Counted from the stretch's first letter, positions 35,721 to 44,984 are shown. The stretch is 64,000 bases of DNA from Psychrobacter sp. bablab_jr014 (GCF_016464015.1 NZ_JACDXT010000004.1:1-64000), one strand, 5' to 3'. A program made the numbers and translations. The notes: generated by a model from the letters alone, not told the origin.

Positions 35721-36371
35721 TTAAGTATTAGAAAGTTCAGGTGCGCGCATGGTGAACGAACATTGCGTATTAAAGACAACGCATTCTTGTCCTGATTCAT
35801 GCCGCGCTTTAACAAAGCCCATGCTTTCTACTTCAGCGCTGGTGTTAACTAGGCTAGATAACAGATAGTCATAAGCGTCGACATGAGGCGCGATTTGATC
35901 ACCAATGTATAAATTTTCAATTTCCGCAGGTGTGCATTTTAAAAACTTAACGACAGACGGTGCTGTATTGATAACCAGCTGGAACTGCCCATCGCCAATC
36001 ACATCATTAATAACTGACTGTAAAGTTTCAGGTGTAGCGTCATAAATTTTTATAGCGAATTCATCAGTAGCTATAACTTCGTCTGCAAGCAGATATTTCA
36101 TTTGATCAAATGTATAGCCGACATAGCTCAAGTTATCAGGCCCGAGACGATAATCACCAATGTAAGTATAGTCAGCAATAGCAATCGGCAAGAGTAGCGT
36201 GTCATGCCATGATGTTCGCCCTGCAAACACATTACTCATCAACGATACTAGACGTGCGTTATCTTCTGACAATGGTGTGCCGTACTCTGTATTTGGCACT
36301 AAATCAGTGACAACAAAAATCTGGGCGGGTTTATCGTCAATTTGTACTTTTAAACATCCTGATAGTCGCAT
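35721..36371 (-). CDS. Uncharacterised virion-operon protein (216 aa)
   Basis: 216 residues from ATG 36371, chosen because AGGGAG lies just upstream and the ATG follows the previous stop by 8 bp; an in-frame ATG at 36431 lies inside that gene. Beta-rich N terminus (CLKVQIDDKPAQIFVVTDLV). No family known. It is second in the promoter F operon, between two sheath-like genes, so a sheath or tail-terminator accessory is possible. Confidence 0.65.
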   Translation of the reverse strand: MRLSGCLKVQIDDKPAQIFVVTDLVPNTEYGTPLSEDNARLVSLMSNVFAGRTSWHDTLLLPIAIADYTYIGDYRLGPDNLSYVGYTFDQMKYLLADEVIATDEFAIKIYDATPETLQSVINDVIGDGQFQLVINTAPSVVKFLKCTPAEIENLYIGDQIAPHVDAYDYLLSSLVNTSAEVESMGFVKARHESGQECVVFNTQCSFTMRAPELSNT

Positions 36372-36381
36372 TTTTTTCTCC

Positions 36382-36714
36382 CTATTGAATGATATTAATA
36401 TAGCTAGGCGCAAGCGTTTCAGAACTCCCACCTGCGGGCACTTGTGAATTACCTGTACGCAATACCATCACTTGATTTACACCAAGCGCAAATACGTCTT
36501 CTAAGGCAAGATAACTGGGATTACTTGGGTCATGCCCAAGCACCGCTTGATAATTATTAGCAGTGACTACCATGGCCTTATCCATTCTACCGCGCTTAAA
36601 GCGGCCAACGATGACGGCATTGGTCATAGCTGGCAGTCTGGGGCCTTCTGTTTTATCAATAAGCCCCTGATTTTGGATGCCTGGTGCATCGCCTAAAACC
36701 TTAGTTTCAATCAT
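36382..36714 (-). CDS. Short sheath-domain-like protein, duplicate of the N terminus of the 278-residue protein
   Basis: 110 residues. The first ~88 are nearly identical to those of the next upstream gene (MIETKVLGDAPGIQNQGLID.., IVGRFKRGRMDKAMVVTANN.., SYLALEDVFALGV). The pattern GVIVGRFKRGRM...YLAVEDVF resembles domain I of tail sheath proteins. The rest is a short unique tail. The start follows hairpin F with an AGG eight bases before the ATG. Confidence 0.75.
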   Translation of the reverse strand: MIETKVLGDAPGIQNQGLIDKTEGPRLPAMTNAVIVGRFKRGRMDKAMVVTANNYQAVLGHDPSNPSYLALEDVFALGVNQVMVLRTGNSQVPAGGSSETLAPSYINIIQ

Positions 36715-36720
36715 AAAAAA

Positions 36721-36755
36721 TGCCTATATTGGTTGGTATACGACCAGTATAGGCA
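36721..36755 (-). promoter_or_regulatory. Hairpin F overlapping late promoter F
   Basis: Near-copy of hairpin E: TGCCTATACTGGTCG / GGTTGG-type arms around GTATA ending in TATAGGCA and six T, immediately before ATG 36714. It shares the -10 in its left arm and the AGG in its right arm. Confidence 0.72.
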
Positions 36756-36788
36756 AGATTTTAAGAGTCATTATCGCGTGTTCCGTGG
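36746..36788 (-). promoter_or_regulatory. Late promoter F (GGAACA-27-TATACT)
   Basis: Minus strand CCACGGAACACGCG, 27 bp with a CTTAAAA tract, then TATACT (36751-36746). The unit promoter-hairpin-start is a duplicate of that at promoter E. Confidence 0.88.
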
Positions 36789-36799
36789 TAGATTTAGGG

Positions 36800-37636
36800 T
36801 TAGCTGATTTGCACAACGTCTCCTAAAACTGCTCTGGCGCAGCTCGTTATTACGATGGGGTCACCGTTGTCACTAGCACCAGGGAATCTATAATAGTCGT
36901 CCATTTCTTTAGATACACCCACAGTAGGATAAATTTTCACTGTTGTTTTTTCACGTTTGATAGATGCTATTTCATATCTTTCGGCGTTTACGCCATCAGA
37001 CGCAGCATCGACGATTAAGTCGGTTATGTTATGAGTAGTGCCATATACTTCAATCTCACCGTTCGACGATATGCCACTGAATTGAACGGCAGCTTGTCCT
37101 TGCTGTATTACCTCAGGCGGTGAAACATTGAGGTTGGTAAAAAATGCGGATACAAACGCTATAGAATTACCATCACCTGCTGTCATCAAGTTAATAAACC
37201 GTAATTGGTATTGGTGAAACTCTGCTTGCGAAGCATCAAAAGAAGGTGTCTGAACTGTTATTTTCTCTTGATCATTGATGGACACGGTAAGATTTGCTGA
37301 TGGTACAAAATCTTGAATAAATTCAAGATTAGAGGCTGTGCAGATAAAATCTTCACTGGCATTTGTGCTGCTGCCCGTACGCAGTACCGACACTTGATTT
37401 ACCCCAAGTGCAAACACGTCTTCTACTGCTAAGTAACTGGGATTAGACGGGTCATGTCCTAATACGGCCTGATAATTATTGGCAGTCACCACCATGGCCT
37501 TATCCATTCTACCGCGCTTAAAACGGCCAACGATGACGCCGTTGGTCATGGCTGGCAGGCTAGTGCTCTCCGTTTTATCAATAAGCCCCTGATTTTGAAT
37601 ACCTGGTGCATCGCTTAAAACTTTAGTTTCAATCAT
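36800..37636 (-). CDS. Sheath-domain-like virion protein (278 aa)
   Basis: 278 residues. The N-terminal ~88 carry the sheath-domain-I-like pattern shared with the 110-residue protein. The C-terminal ~190 are beta-rich and unrelated to it (ANLTVSINDQEKITV, TVKIYPTVGVSKEMDDYYRF). AAGGAG precedes the ATG. Could be a sheath initiator, a decoration protein or an evolving fragment of the sheath. Confidence 0.72.
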   Translation of the reverse strand: MIETKVLSDAPGIQNQGLIDKTESTSLPAMTNGVIVGRFKRGRMDKAMVVTANNYQAVLGHDPSNPSYLAVEDVFALGVNQVSVLRTGSSTNASEDFICTASNLEFIQDFVPSANLTVSINDQEKITVQTPSFDASQAEFHQYQLRFINLMTAGDGNSIAFVSAFFTNLNVSPPEVIQQGQAAVQFSGISSNGEIEVYGTTHNITDLIVDAASDGVNAERYEIASIKREKTTVKIYPTVGVSKEMDDYYRFPGASDNGDPIVITSCARAVLGDVVQIS

Positions 37637-37707
37637 AGCGACTCCTTATGAATATTTGAATAAATCGAAAGCTGCAACTTAGGTCTGTTGCAGCCGATCA
37701 AGCCTAC

Positions 37708-38406
37708 TTACTCTTCGATTTTTAAGACGTCGCCACGCAGCGAACTAATTTGGTGAATATTGTCGGTAATCTGCTTCATAGATGCGGTAGCCGTTGGCTT
37801 AATTGTTACCGTTTCACCAGATTCAATCATCGTATTGCTCGCAGGCTCAAAAACAGCATACGCACCCGTGTTCGTTACCGAAATTTGCGCTGTCACACGC
37901 TTTGAAGTGCTAAACTCGCCCGCCAAGCGCGGCAAAAAAGGACGACGAGAAAAAAACGGCCAAGTATTAATACCTGTCGCTGCACTTTCATCTTTAGTGC
38001 TTGTATCGCCTGCCGCTGTTGCTCTGGGCTGATCATCTGTTTGTTTAGGTGCTTCTTTGCTTTCCGACTCAATAGCAGCTTCTTGCGTCTCGGTATCACC
38101 TGCCACAATGTCAGATTGCTGGCTATCTTCTTCACTGACTGGCTCGATATCGGTATCGTTTGCTTCAGACGCGTCTTTTGCTTCGGTATCCGTGTTGGCT
38201 TCTTCGGTGCTAAAATCCACGCCTTGATAATCCATCCAGCGCCAGACCAGTTCGGCTTTATCGTCGGTACTGGTGTACAGAGCGCCCGCATCGTCCAGCT
38301 TTGCTTTTAGTGTCTTGATGGTTTCATCAGCGTTAACCTTTTTAAAGTCTTCACGTTGGGCCAGCGCGTCTAAATTGTCGGGTAATGCTTTTGCTTGTGT
38401 GCTCAT
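37708..38406 (-). CDS. Acidic head-associated protein of unknown family (232 aa)
   Basis: 232 residues with a low-complexity acidic centre (~70-145, rich in Glu, Asp, Ser, Thr) and a C-terminal beta domain (KRVTAQISVTNTGAYAVFEP, SGETVTIKPTA). AGGA upstream. It follows the capsid gene across a terminator. A decoration or scaffold-like role would fit; no match known. Confidence 0.65.
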   Translation of the reverse strand: MSTQAKALPDNLDALAQREDFKKVNADETIKTLKAKLDDAGALYTSTDDKAELVWRWMDYQGVDFSTEEANTDTEAKDASEANDTDIEPVSEEDSQQSDIVAGDTETQEAAIESESKEAPKQTDDQPRATAAGDTSTKDESAATGINTWPFFSRRPFLPRLAGEFSTSKRVTAQISVTNTGAYAVFEPASNTMIESGETVTIKPTATASMKQITDNIHQISSLRGDVLKIEE

Positions 38407-38440
38407 GGTTTTATGTCCTGTGTATGCGTCTATGCTTAAT

Positions 38441-38475
38441 AAAACGCCCTTACTGCCACCATGACAGTAAGGGCG
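38441..38475 (-). terminator. Terminator after the capsid gene
   Basis: CGCCCTTACTG and CAGTAAGGGCG form an 11-bp perfect stem with a 9-base loop; leftward U-rich tail TTTTATT. It lies 25 bp past the capsid stop. Confidence 0.85.
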
Positions 38476-38499
38476 TGTGGCTTGCCCTATACGGGCTTA

Positions 38500-40344
38500 T
38501 TAGATAGGTAAATTAATCATCTCAATCACGAATGATTGATCTTGATAACGTCCGATAGGGTTAATATCTGCGGCTTGGCGCATATACGAACCAGCATTTT
38601 GTTCAAACGCATCTGCATTTGATGACACAGATAGCGGTGGTACGACGTTAAAGCCTACAAACTGTGCTTTCATCTGCGATAATGGACGAGCAATACACAA
38701 CGCGCGTGCTGTCGTTGGGCTACCTACGGTCTCGTCAAGTACGCCTAAAGATGGCGGAATGTAATAGACGTTCGCGTTACTCTTTTTCAGACGGCCAATC
38801 ATATAAACACTACCGTTATCACCATAGCTATTTGAAGTTGATTCATAGTCACTGCCATCCATACCTGCGAAGAACACCGCACCTCGATCAGATACATAGA
38901 TATCAATAGTGCCAATGACCATGCCTATAGCGCGGCTAAGGCGCGTACGACCTTTGGTAATGACTTGATTGATTTTGGTAGAGGCGCTGGCGATATTGGT
39001 AGGTGCAACACCGTTCGTATTGAAGTCATAAATCAACACTCGCCCTTCTTTGGCATCCGCGTTGGTAATGGCCATTTCATAAGCAGCGCGTAATAAACGG
39101 GCGTTTTGTTCTAAAATATAACGCGCTAGGCTGATATATTGACTGGCCGAGAAGAAGTCCAGACCAAGCTCATTAGCAAGCTGAGTAATGGCATCAATAC
39201 TTGCGGTTGAAAGTGTGCGACTTGGGTATGCACGTAACGTTTCATACTCAGGCTGAATGTCCGTTGATGGCTCAGTTAGGATTTTTTTACCACTGCCGTC
39301 CTTACGCTCATAGTCGAACGAGACATCACCGACCACATCATCCTGCACTGGCACATCAAAACCTGCTGCTTCAGAAAAAGTGATTTCGATTTCTTGCGTA
39401 TCAAGATTGGCAATAGCGCTTAGTGCTTGATATTTTTTGCCGCCAATAACCAGCGGCTTGCTATTGACCTGTAGCGAAAGCACGCCTGAAACATTGCTAC
39501 TGCTGGAATAACCTGATGGACTTTGCGCGATGGTACGGCCTTTTAGCTTGATAAATACGCGACCTGCGATGAATGGCGCTTTAGATGAATTGGTATCAGG
39601 AACGAACTTTAGCGTATTGTGCGCGCTGGTTGCTTTGTCATATTTGGTGTGTACAGACAAGGTGAATTTAGCGGGTGTAGTCGCGTCTTTGGTCATGGTC
39701 AGCACATGACGGTTTTCAAAGTACGGTAGGCCTGCGCCAGAACCATCAAGCAATTCACCGCGACGTGCCGCTGCTAAATCCCGTCCAGCAACCATCTGCG
39801 TATGTACGATTGGCAGCTCATTCGCCCCTGTCGGGTTTGGCAGCATGGTCACAATAGGCAGTGCGTTAGCAATAGTTTGACTGATAAACACCTGCGTGGC
39901 AGCTGGTACGATAGATGTTGCGCTATGGCTACTGAAATTTAGACTATCAAAGGTATAACCCTCACCCAACTGCTTTTTTGATCCGTCCCCTAGCGCTGTA
40001 GAAGCAGTTACCAAGGCATTGGCAATAACCCAAGAAGATGGTGATTCACCGCCATTGCGTGCCTGATATTCAGCGATACCGTCTGAAATACCGTCAAACA
40101 CCATTTGCTGGTCGGTTTGTTTTTGAAAATACTGATGGTTCAGAATGTTCGCTAAACTTGGTGGCAAATTTTCCATTGCCGCTTCACGGCCTGCTGGGTT
40201 TGTAGCAAGCATAGAATCAAATTGAACAGCATCTTCTTGCCCGCCTGCACCTTTCAATTTTTCAAAAAATGGCATTAGGCGCTGAGTGAGCTTAACCTCT
40301 CCACGTACTTTATCGATAAGGGCTAACGCTTGTTTTGGATCCAT
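38500..40344 (-). CDS. Probable major capsid protein
   Basis: 614 residues, single gene between a strong late promoter and a strong terminator, as expected for the most abundant virion protein. The N-terminal 130 residues look like a removable scaffold region: helical, with QFDSM at 41-45. A second FDSL segment at 132-135 would define the mature N terminus (LNFSSHSATSIVPAAT). The remainder is a mixed alpha/beta shell domain (RQAADINPIGRYQDQSFVI at the end). Size is close to the P1 capsid protein. AAAGGA precedes the ATG. Assignment is from size, order and processing logic. Confidence 0.66.
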   Translation of the reverse strand: MDPKQALALIDKVRGEVKLTQRLMPFFEKLKGAGGQEDAVQFDSMLATNPAGREAAMENLPPSLANILNHQYFQKQTDQQMVFDGISDGIAEYQARNGGESPSSWVIANALVTASTALGDGSKKQLGEGYTFDSLNFSSHSATSIVPAATQVFISQTIANALPIVTMLPNPTGANELPIVHTQMVAGRDLAAARRGELLDGSGAGLPYFENRHVLTMTKDATTPAKFTLSVHTKYDKATSAHNTLKFVPDTNSSKAPFIAGRVFIKLKGRTIAQSPSGYSSSSNVSGVLSLQVNSKPLVIGGKKYQALSAIANLDTQEIEITFSEAAGFDVPVQDDVVGDVSFDYERKDGSGKKILTEPSTDIQPEYETLRAYPSRTLSTASIDAITQLANELGLDFFSASQYISLARYILEQNARLLRAAYEMAITNADAKEGRVLIYDFNTNGVAPTNIASASTKINQVITKGRTRLSRAIGMVIGTIDIYVSDRGAVFFAGMDGSDYESTSNSYGDNGSVYMIGRLKKSNANVYYIPPSLGVLDETVGSPTTARALCIARPLSQMKAQFVGFNVVPPLSVSSNADAFEQNAGSYMRQAADINPIGRYQDQSFVIEMINLPI

Positions 40345-40386
40345 GTCGGTGTCCTTTGTTGATGAATGAATATGACCGATATGGAT

Positions 40387-40429
40387 ATACTAAGCGTCTT
40401 TTTAATACCTATTTTTTCGTGTTCCGTGA
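40387..40429 (-). promoter_or_regulatory. Late promoter G (GGAACA-27-TAGTAT)
   Basis: Minus strand ATCACGGAACACG, 27 bp with an ATTAAAAA tract, then TAGTAT (40392-40387), 43 bp before the capsid start. Confidence 0.85.
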
Positions 40430-40463
40430 TTTTGGCAGGCAAGCTAAAAATACGTGCACGCAT

Positions 40464-41033
40464 TTACTCGTAAGGCACACGCACATCATCAATATTTTTC
40501 TCATCAAGTGCATTTAAAAAATCTAAATCAAAGCGCTGCGCCAAAAGATAGCGCACGCCAGCCTGTGGCAGCTTGCCCATCGCCATTGTGCCCGTGATTT
40601 CATAAAAGTCTTTGTAGCCATTTAATAGCAAGCAAACTAGGTCTGTCTTATGCAGCGTCCAGTTAGGCATTGTTTTTACTCGCTCATCGGCGTCTTTAAT
40701 GTTGATGTCGTAGGGCTCTATATGCGCGATGGCACTAAAACTCTCAGGCACAATCAATGTGCCATTGTCATGCAGTGTCCCGCCCACGCTATCAACGATG
40801 ATAACCATCGCATGACCCAACTTTTCGTAGTCAATGGCGTGCTCGTCGCTGTCTACGATAGACCCAAGACCGCCCCAGCTGTCCACATGACGGTCACTAT
40901 TGCCATTGGGCGCTGGTAATACCTTTCTACGAAAAACTACAGCAGGAATGTTTTTAGGGTTACGCATAGTGACAATACGCCGTGACAGGCGTAGCCCTTT
41001 AGCGACTTGTACGTTCTCAATCCGCATACTCAT
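40464..41033 (-). CDS. Uncharacterised virion-operon protein (189 aa)
   Basis: 189 residues, mixed alpha/beta, no family recognised. It starts with an ATGA overlap to the previous gene and ends just upstream of late promoter G. By operon it goes with the fibre and the zinc-finger protein, so a neck, connector or tail-completion role is possible. Confidence 0.68.
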   Translation of the reverse strand: MSMRIENVQVAKGLRLSRRIVTMRNPKNIPAVVFRRKVLPAPNGNSDRHVDSWGGLGSIVDSDEHAIDYEKLGHAMVIIVDSVGGTLHDNGTLIVPESFSAIAHIEPYDINIKDADERVKTMPNWTLHKTDLVCLLLNGYKDFYEITGTMAMGKLPQAGVRYLLAQRFDLDFLNALDEKNIDDVRVPYE

Positions 41034-42193
41034 GAATCTTTACCCCATTTGTTTTGATAGTCGGCAATCTCGCCTTGGTATATCTGTTTAAAGCGCTCTG
41101 GTACGTCCTTTTTAGCAAGCTGTTTAACCGCATACTGGTAGCTACTACGCTCTGCTTGAGTCGGCATATTCGCTGGCGTTGCGCGCCGCTGGCGTGATTG
41201 TTCGGCTTTGATTTCTTTAGCCGCGGTATCCAGCTCTTTTTTAATTTTACGGCTCCAATGCAAGCGACCGTTCCAATTATTGAGTGCCTGCGCCTGCCCT
41301 TTGACGTCTTTAGCAATCGCTGATTGCGACTTGCGATGTGATTTAATTTGATTATTAGCCCGTGCAATATCGGCTCGCATGTACGCTTGTATGCTTGCAA
41401 CCATCGACGGGCTGCTAAGGTGCTTCATGACTCGCAAGACGTGCTTACATGCCACACCTGTTCCGTGTGGATTGCGTGTGGATGGATAGCGGGTTTCATC
41501 TATACCGTGATTATATTTACCGATAGTCGCAATGTAGCGATACCAGTACCGATGCCGTCCGCAATCGCAATCAAAGCGTATCTTGCCGTTCTTCAGTAGT
41601 TCTTTGATGGCTGTGACAGGCGGTACACGGCTGCGACCAGTGGTAAGTGCTGGATAGTCGATTAGCTCCACCGTCACGTTATGGTGCGTGTCTTTACTGC
41701 CCACACCCGCGTTGGTCATGATGTACAAAACATTTTTATCACGCTTGAAAACGGTCGCTAAATGAATCTGAGTATTTGCGCGCTTAATATCTTCAAATCG
41801 AGAGTTATTGATAACACCCTGCGGTGTGATACCGCCTGCAAACTTTTTTGAAGCCTTTTCGATGTTTTTCATAAAAGCTTCGAGCGTAGAAGCATCAAGC
41901 GCCTTTTTAATTTCGTTGTTGCGTACCGTGTCGCCCAGCGTAAACGCCAGTAGTTCTGACGTGCTGATGCCTGCCTTACTACTGGCTTTTTTGATGAGCT
42001 TATCCAAAGCTGCATCTGATAGCCTACGCCCAGTATCAAGCTCTTTTTGCATCTGCTTTTGATACTGATTGTGGCGGCTGGCAAGCTTGGTCTGTTGCGA
42101 TAAAGCATCTGCCTGCTGCTCACGCCAGCGCCGTAGCTCATCGAGCGTCATACCGTTCATGATAACGTCTTGCTGGCTGGTATTGATTGGCAT
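41030..42193 (-). CDS. Virion-operon protein with SWIM-type zinc finger
   Basis: 387 residues. Around 218-262 the sequence FDCDCGRHRYWYRY ... GTGVACKHVLRVM gives C-x-C...C-x-H, the SWIM zinc-finger pattern. Helical arms flank it: an N-terminal coiled segment rich in Gln and Lys, and a basic C-terminal helix. A SWIM finger in a late structural operon is unusual; head morphogenesis or DNA contact could explain it. The finger is seen, the role is not known. Confidence 0.72.
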   Translation of the reverse strand: MPINTSQQDVIMNGMTLDELRRWREQQADALSQQTKLASRHNQYQKQMQKELDTGRRLSDAALDKLIKKASSKAGISTSELLAFTLGDTVRNNEIKKALDASTLEAFMKNIEKASKKFAGGITPQGVINNSRFEDIKRANTQIHLATVFKRDKNVLYIMTNAGVGSKDTHHNVTVELIDYPALTTGRSRVPPVTAIKELLKNGKIRFDCDCGRHRYWYRYIATIGKYNHGIDETRYPSTRNPHGTGVACKHVLRVMKHLSSPSMVASIQAYMRADIARANNQIKSHRKSQSAIAKDVKGQAQALNNWNGRLHWSRKIKKELDTAAKEIKAEQSRQRRATPANMPTQAERSSYQYAVKQLAKKDVPERFKQIYQGEIADYQNKWGKDS

Positions 42194-42197
42194 GGTA

Positions 42198-42476
42198 CTA
42201 CTCGCTCAGGTGTTGGCGTTTTAACTGCATTAGTGTTGCAGCAGTGGGTAGATAGATGCGTCCCAGCGGTAGCGGCTCACCTATGCGATTGGTGCCAGCA
42301 CAAAGCATGACCACATCAACATCATCACGCCTACTATAGACGCGATGGGCAACCAGTGTGGGGTCGTTTTGTTCATCAGCACCGATATCATGAGACACCA
42401 GACTATCCATACGCCCACGTCGATACAGCGTATCAACGTGAGCGCGGACGGCGTTTAGGTATGTGTTTTGGTTCAT
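42198..42476 (-). CDS. Small uncharacterised virion-operon protein (92 aa)
   Basis: 92 residues, starting with an ATGA overlap to the tail-fibre stop. N-terminal helix (YLNAVRAHVDTLYRRGRMD), then MLCAGTNRIGEPLPLGRIYLP. No family known. Downstream position of a fibre gene would suit a fibre assembly factor. Confidence 0.65.
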   Translation of the reverse strand: MNQNTYLNAVRAHVDTLYRRGRMDSLVSHDIGADEQNDPTLVAHRVYSRRDDVDVVMLCAGTNRIGEPLPLGRIYLPTAATLMQLKRQHLSE

Positions 42477-44908
42477 GCGGTACGTCCTTTGATAGTACCG
42501 CCGCCATAGTTGTTGATGACAACATTGCCTTGTGAGATATAGCCTGCGAGTCCACCAGCGGCGGGCGGTAAGATTGTGATATCGCTTTGATCGAGGCTGG
42601 TAACGTCTACCACTCCGTATTTGCCACTACCAAACTCACCCTTTTGTAAGTTCGCAATAACTTTTTCTAAAGAGCCATCCGCGCCTTGTTCGCCAACATC
42701 CGCACCTTTGGCTCCAGTTGCAACAGTTTTGTAGTCGTATGTCTTCAAGGCAGGCAGCATTGCTGCTGGATTAAACGGACTATCATCCTCTGATATATAA
42801 ACAGGGGAACGTGTTGTCGCATTAAGACCAGCCCCTCCTGCTGCTCCAGTAAGCACATCAGCATCAAGCGGATTGTATTGTGCTGGGCTAATAACTATAG
42901 GACTGTTTCCCCTAGTCCAAAAATCTACGATATAAAGATTTTCAGCATCCAGTTCAGCTTGTGATAAACCAGTTGAGCTGGGAGTAATACGAAACGCAGA
43001 GGTTTTTGGAAGGGGATACTTGATGAAAAGCAATTCACTGACAGGAATTGATGCCGTAAAACCAGTTACATCAGCATCAGTTGTGTAATTGAACAGGCTA
43101 TGTAATGCAGACAAGGCTCTCCAATCTCCGTCCGTGTGGACAGCTATTTCTGCCAGACAGTCTCCGTCAGGCACTGCTGCTATCGCATTAGCTTCTACAG
43201 CCTTATATTTGAGTTTGGCGTCAGTGCTAGCCATGTCAATCAGTGACGTATAGAACGTACGATTAGGTGAAGATTTTCCAAATGGCGCACCGCCACCGCT
43301 TGAGCTATCAGACTGTAGAATGGCGTATGTGTATCTTGCATTTGCATGAACAGCGCCATTACCACCACCACCGCCACCACCGCCAGCAATCAAACCGTAA
43401 TTATCAACATGAATATATCCAACGATCGCTATGCCGCCATCCGCCCCTTTTTCCGCCTGCTTTTTACTGTGCTTACTTTCAAAACTACTGCTGCTTAACG
43501 TGTTATCGCCAGAATAAAACCCTGCCCCACCTATAAAAACAGCACTACGCCCACCTGCGCCACCACGTCCCAAAATGCGGCCGTGGTTTTCTACGATAGG
43601 CGGATTGTTTGAAGACCAGTTTGCGCCCTCAGTGATAGCAGGCGTTTCGGTATTGGGTGCGATAATATCAACGCCGTCATCAACGATAAAACGTACAGTA
43701 TCGGTTGCAGCGGGGTACGCACCGTATTGGGTATAGTAATACTCATCAAGCGATATGCCGTCATTAGTAGACTGGCTGATATGCAGCACTGTTTCATGAT
43801 GTCCTGTGTCAGTAATCGGTACATTGACTGATAAATTAGCTGGTGCGCCCACGGTTAAGCGAACGTGTTTTTGGGGTTCTTCTTCGTTGTCGTCAGGGGT
43901 GGTCACAAAATCAATGACCGCTTGACCATTTTTCAAGATGACTGTGCCACTTTCGGATTTTTCAGGTGCATCAATGTCATTGCTATCCATGCTCAGCGCG
44001 CCCTCTTTCACCGACCAATCTAAAATTTGACCATCGGGCAAGTTGTTAGCGGTCACTGTAAAGCGCACCGCCTCACCCTCGGTAATAGCTGTCTTGTTCG
44101 CCGTCACGTTCCAAACCGTTTCTACCACATCATCAGGGTTATAGCGCTCAAACAGATAGCTGGTGTATACAGGGTATGTATGCGGGCGCGCTGTGGTAGC
44201 AAGCTCAGTAGTGCCACGTTGACCAAGCGTAAGCATGGACTGACCGATAAAAGCATCACCGTCTTTGACAGCAACCAGTCCTACGCCTTCTAAGCGCCGC
44301 CAGTACGTTTCAAAGCCAAACATGGCGTCAAACAAGGGCTTGGGATTGGCTTTATCGTGTGTCCAGTATTTATGCCCGTAGGGATATGCAAGCTGCAAAA
44401 ACTGTAAAAAGCGTTGCTGGTTTAGATACTGCGGATGCGGATCAGGCGCGGCTAGGTGCTGCTGCATCAGAACAACACTAAGCGCGCCGTTTGGGTCGGT
44501 AGTCACGGTCACGCTATCTTGGGCAACGTCTGCTAAAGATAGGCCAAAAGAGGCCACAAAGGTAATATCAGGATGCAGCGTAAATAGCGGGTCAGTTGTC
44601 GATGACACTACAGCAAACAGCACGTCGTTATCAGTAAACAAGCCGATTTCATACACGTCTGTGACAGTATCAGCCGTCATACTGCTGCTAAATCGCAGTG
44701 TATGGCTGGCAAGCTCAACATCACCTGATACGATGCTACTACGCTGTAGCTCACTTGCCAGCGCCGTCTCATTGCCAGTCACCGTATGCTTGCCAGCACC
44801 AAGGCCAACTTCGGTAAGATTGATTTTGAGTGCGGCCGCATCTGTAGCCGCATTTAAGGCAGCCTGCTTGCCTGCCTTTGTGATTGTAAATATGATTGGC
44901 TGTGCCAT
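42473..44908 (-). CDS. Tail fibre / receptor-binding protein
   Basis: 811 residues. The N-terminal ~150 match the tail-collar fibre attachment type (FTITKAGKQAALNAATDAAA, and a VTTDPNGALSVVL segment), followed by a DPHPQYL motif. Ig-like segments lie near 275-370 (TANKTAITEGEAVRFTVTAN). The distal part contains repeated glycine-rich blocks (GRGGAGGRSAV, GGGGGGGGNGAV, GAAGGAGLNA, AAGGLAGYIS) as in polyglycine-sandwich adhesins that bind the host. It is first in the promoter H operon. Confidence 0.85.
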   Translation of the reverse strand: MAQPIIFTITKAGKQAALNAATDAAALKINLTEVGLGAGKHTVTGNETALASELQRSSIVSGDVELASHTLRFSSSMTADTVTDVYEIGLFTDNDVLFAVVSSTTDPLFTLHPDITFVASFGLSLADVAQDSVTVTTDPNGALSVVLMQQHLAAPDPHPQYLNQQRFLQFLQLAYPYGHKYWTHDKANPKPLFDAMFGFETYWRRLEGVGLVAVKDGDAFIGQSMLTLGQRGTTELATTARPHTYPVYTSYLFERYNPDDVVETVWNVTANKTAITEGEAVRFTVTANNLPDGQILDWSVKEGALSMDSNDIDAPEKSESGTVILKNGQAVIDFVTTPDDNEEEPQKHVRLTVGAPANLSVNVPITDTGHHETVLHISQSTNDGISLDEYYYTQYGAYPAATDTVRFIVDDGVDIIAPNTETPAITEGANWSSNNPPIVENHGRILGRGGAGGRSAVFIGGAGFYSGDNTLSSSSFESKHSKKQAEKGADGGIAIVGYIHVDNYGLIAGGGGGGGGNGAVHANARYTYAILQSDSSSGGGAPFGKSSPNRTFYTSLIDMASTDAKLKYKAVEANAIAAVPDGDCLAEIAVHTDGDWRALSALHSLFNYTTDADVTGFTASIPVSELLFIKYPLPKTSAFRITPSSTGLSQAELDAENLYIVDFWTRGNSPIVISPAQYNPLDADVLTGAAGGAGLNATTRSPVYISEDDSPFNPAAMLPALKTYDYKTVATGAKGADVGEQGADGSLEKVIANLQKGEFGSGKYGVVDVTSLDQSDITILPPAAGGLAGYISQGNVVINNYGGGTIKGRTA

Positions 44909-44941
44909 GCGTACACCGATAGATAGTGGTTATTACCTATT

Positions 44942-44984
44942 ATCTTATCGCCTATACGAACAGCCCTTATGCTGTGTTCCGCAA
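44942..44984 (-). promoter_or_regulatory. Late promoter H (GGAACA-27-TAAGAT)
   Basis: Minus strand TTGCGGAACACAG, 27 bp, then TAAGAT (44947-44942), 34 bp before the fibre start. The GGAACA box lies inside the last codons of the terminase gene, so that gene's 3' end is constrained by promoter use. Confidence 0.8.

Noticed and set aside
41459..41464. Another TGTTCC (GGAACA on the minus strand) inside the SWIM-finger gene
   Set aside because: The hexamer 27 bp downstream is GTCATG, not a -10, and the site encodes the conserved HGTGVACK stretch.
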